Assembly: GCF_003732225.1 (NCBI RefSeq)
Contig: NZ_MOBJ01000006.1
Coordinates: 620,001-684,000 of the forward strand
Length of the DNA: 64,000 bases
Direction of reading: 5' to 3'
From: Pseudomonas brassicacearum
GTDB taxonomy: Bacteria > Pseudomonadota > Gammaproteobacteria > Pseudomonadales > Pseudomonadaceae
The notes below the pieces were generated by a model, which was not told the DNA's origin, made no database searches, and worked only from the letters and a program-made list of their open reading frames with translations. Below, piece by piece: positions 63,687 to 64,000 of the stretch (position 1 is its first letter; each line of letters starts with the position of its first letter). A program made the position numbers and the translations under genes.

Positions 63687-63968
63687 ATGAAAAAATATCT
63701 GGCTCTGATTGCGGTGTTGGCTTTGAGCGGTTGCGCCACCGCGTCCAAAACCTATCTGGATAACGGCGAGCAAGGCCTGTCGATCGACTGTTCGGGTGAA
63801 GCCAATTCGTGGGCCAAATGCTATGAAATGGCTGATGCGTCCTGCGCCGGAACCGGCTATCGGATTATTGGCACCGATGGCACGCCAGCTACCAAGGAAA
63901 GCGACAAGACCCTGGGTGTCGATGTTGGCAACTTCAAGAGCCGCAGTGTCGTAGTGGTGTGCAAGTAA
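63687..63968 (+). CDS. Small lipoprotein, unknown function
   Basis: 93-aa lipoprotein. MKKYLALIAVLALSGCATAS is a type II signal peptide with lipobox LSGC (C16). The mature part contains four more cysteines (DCSGEANS, KCYEMAD, SCAGTGYR and the terminal VVCK), consistent with two disulfides in the periplasm. The pattern resembles small Pseudomonas proteins of unknown role. ATG 63687 is chosen over the longer frame because it begins the signal peptide; the ribosome site is weak. The window ends 32 bp later. Confidence 0.85.
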   Translation: MKKYLALIAVLALSGCATASKTYLDNGEQGLSIDCSGEANSWAKCYEMADASCAGTGYRIIGTDGTPATKESDKTLGVDVGNFKSRSVVVVCK

Positions 63969-64000
63969 CCGGCAAAACGTTGTTGGCCGTTACATGTGAA

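Overview
The window is chromosomal DNA of a fluorescent Pseudomonas, most likely of the P. fluorescens group. The evidence is high GC with Pseudomonas codon use, complete hydrogen cyanide synthase genes (hcnABC), the 2-ketogluconate operon with its PtxS regulator, an MvaT-family H-NS-like protein, AhpC/AhpF, and three families of Pseudomonas REP/REPIN repeats in about twenty intergenic gaps. No prophage, plasmid, tRNA, rRNA or CRISPR was seen. All calls come from reading the sequence and from remembered protein families; no database search was run.

Layout. 1-5.6 kb: a long structured leader with a 46-codon leader ORF, then the Mg2+ ATPase mgtA, a Na+/phosphate symporter-like gene and a small SLOG protein. 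5.7-8.7 kb: topB, then a DUF6124 gene preceded by an elaborate RNA-like fold. 8.8-12.5 kb: a minus-strand cassette (ATP-grasp ligase, FAD/NAD(P)-binding enzyme, AbrB-type membrane protein) that looks like a small biosynthesis/export unit. 12.8-18 kb: glutaminase, sirtuin and hcnABC, with an IS-like 141-bp MITE in the hcnA leader. 18-24 kb: a membrane protein, two OmpR-type two-component systems and pncA. 24.3-28.6 kb: an RND efflux pair divergent from the second two-component system, with a 21-bp-spaced direct repeat between them.

28.8-42.8 kb is the accessory-looking part: a DUF1345 protein, a small unknown protein, an autotransporter, a 678-residue Ig-like protein, the ptxS-kguEKTD operon, aruH, and a second Ig-like protein. 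The two Ig-like genes, which share a domain pattern, have almost identical 19-bp lux-box-like palindromes upstream. The small unknown gene carries a third, weaker copy. This points to an unrecognised regulon and is the main novelty candidate.

42.8-64 kb: a chemoreceptor, a glycerate kinase/CdaR/MFS cluster with a shared ATTGTTCA motif, an aldo-keto reductase, rarD, hpd, an EamA exporter divergent from a LysR gene, a CSS-motif EAL phosphodiesterase, mvaU, a DUF4946 protein, gloA, ahpF, ahpC, gorA, galU, a 62-residue unknown and a small lipoprotein. The last genes are ordinary core genome with clean intrinsic terminators. Physiologically the window combines Mg2+ and phosphate uptake, sugar-acid catabolism, oxidative and electrophile defence, efflux and secondary metabolism, as expected of a soil or rhizosphere pseudomonad.
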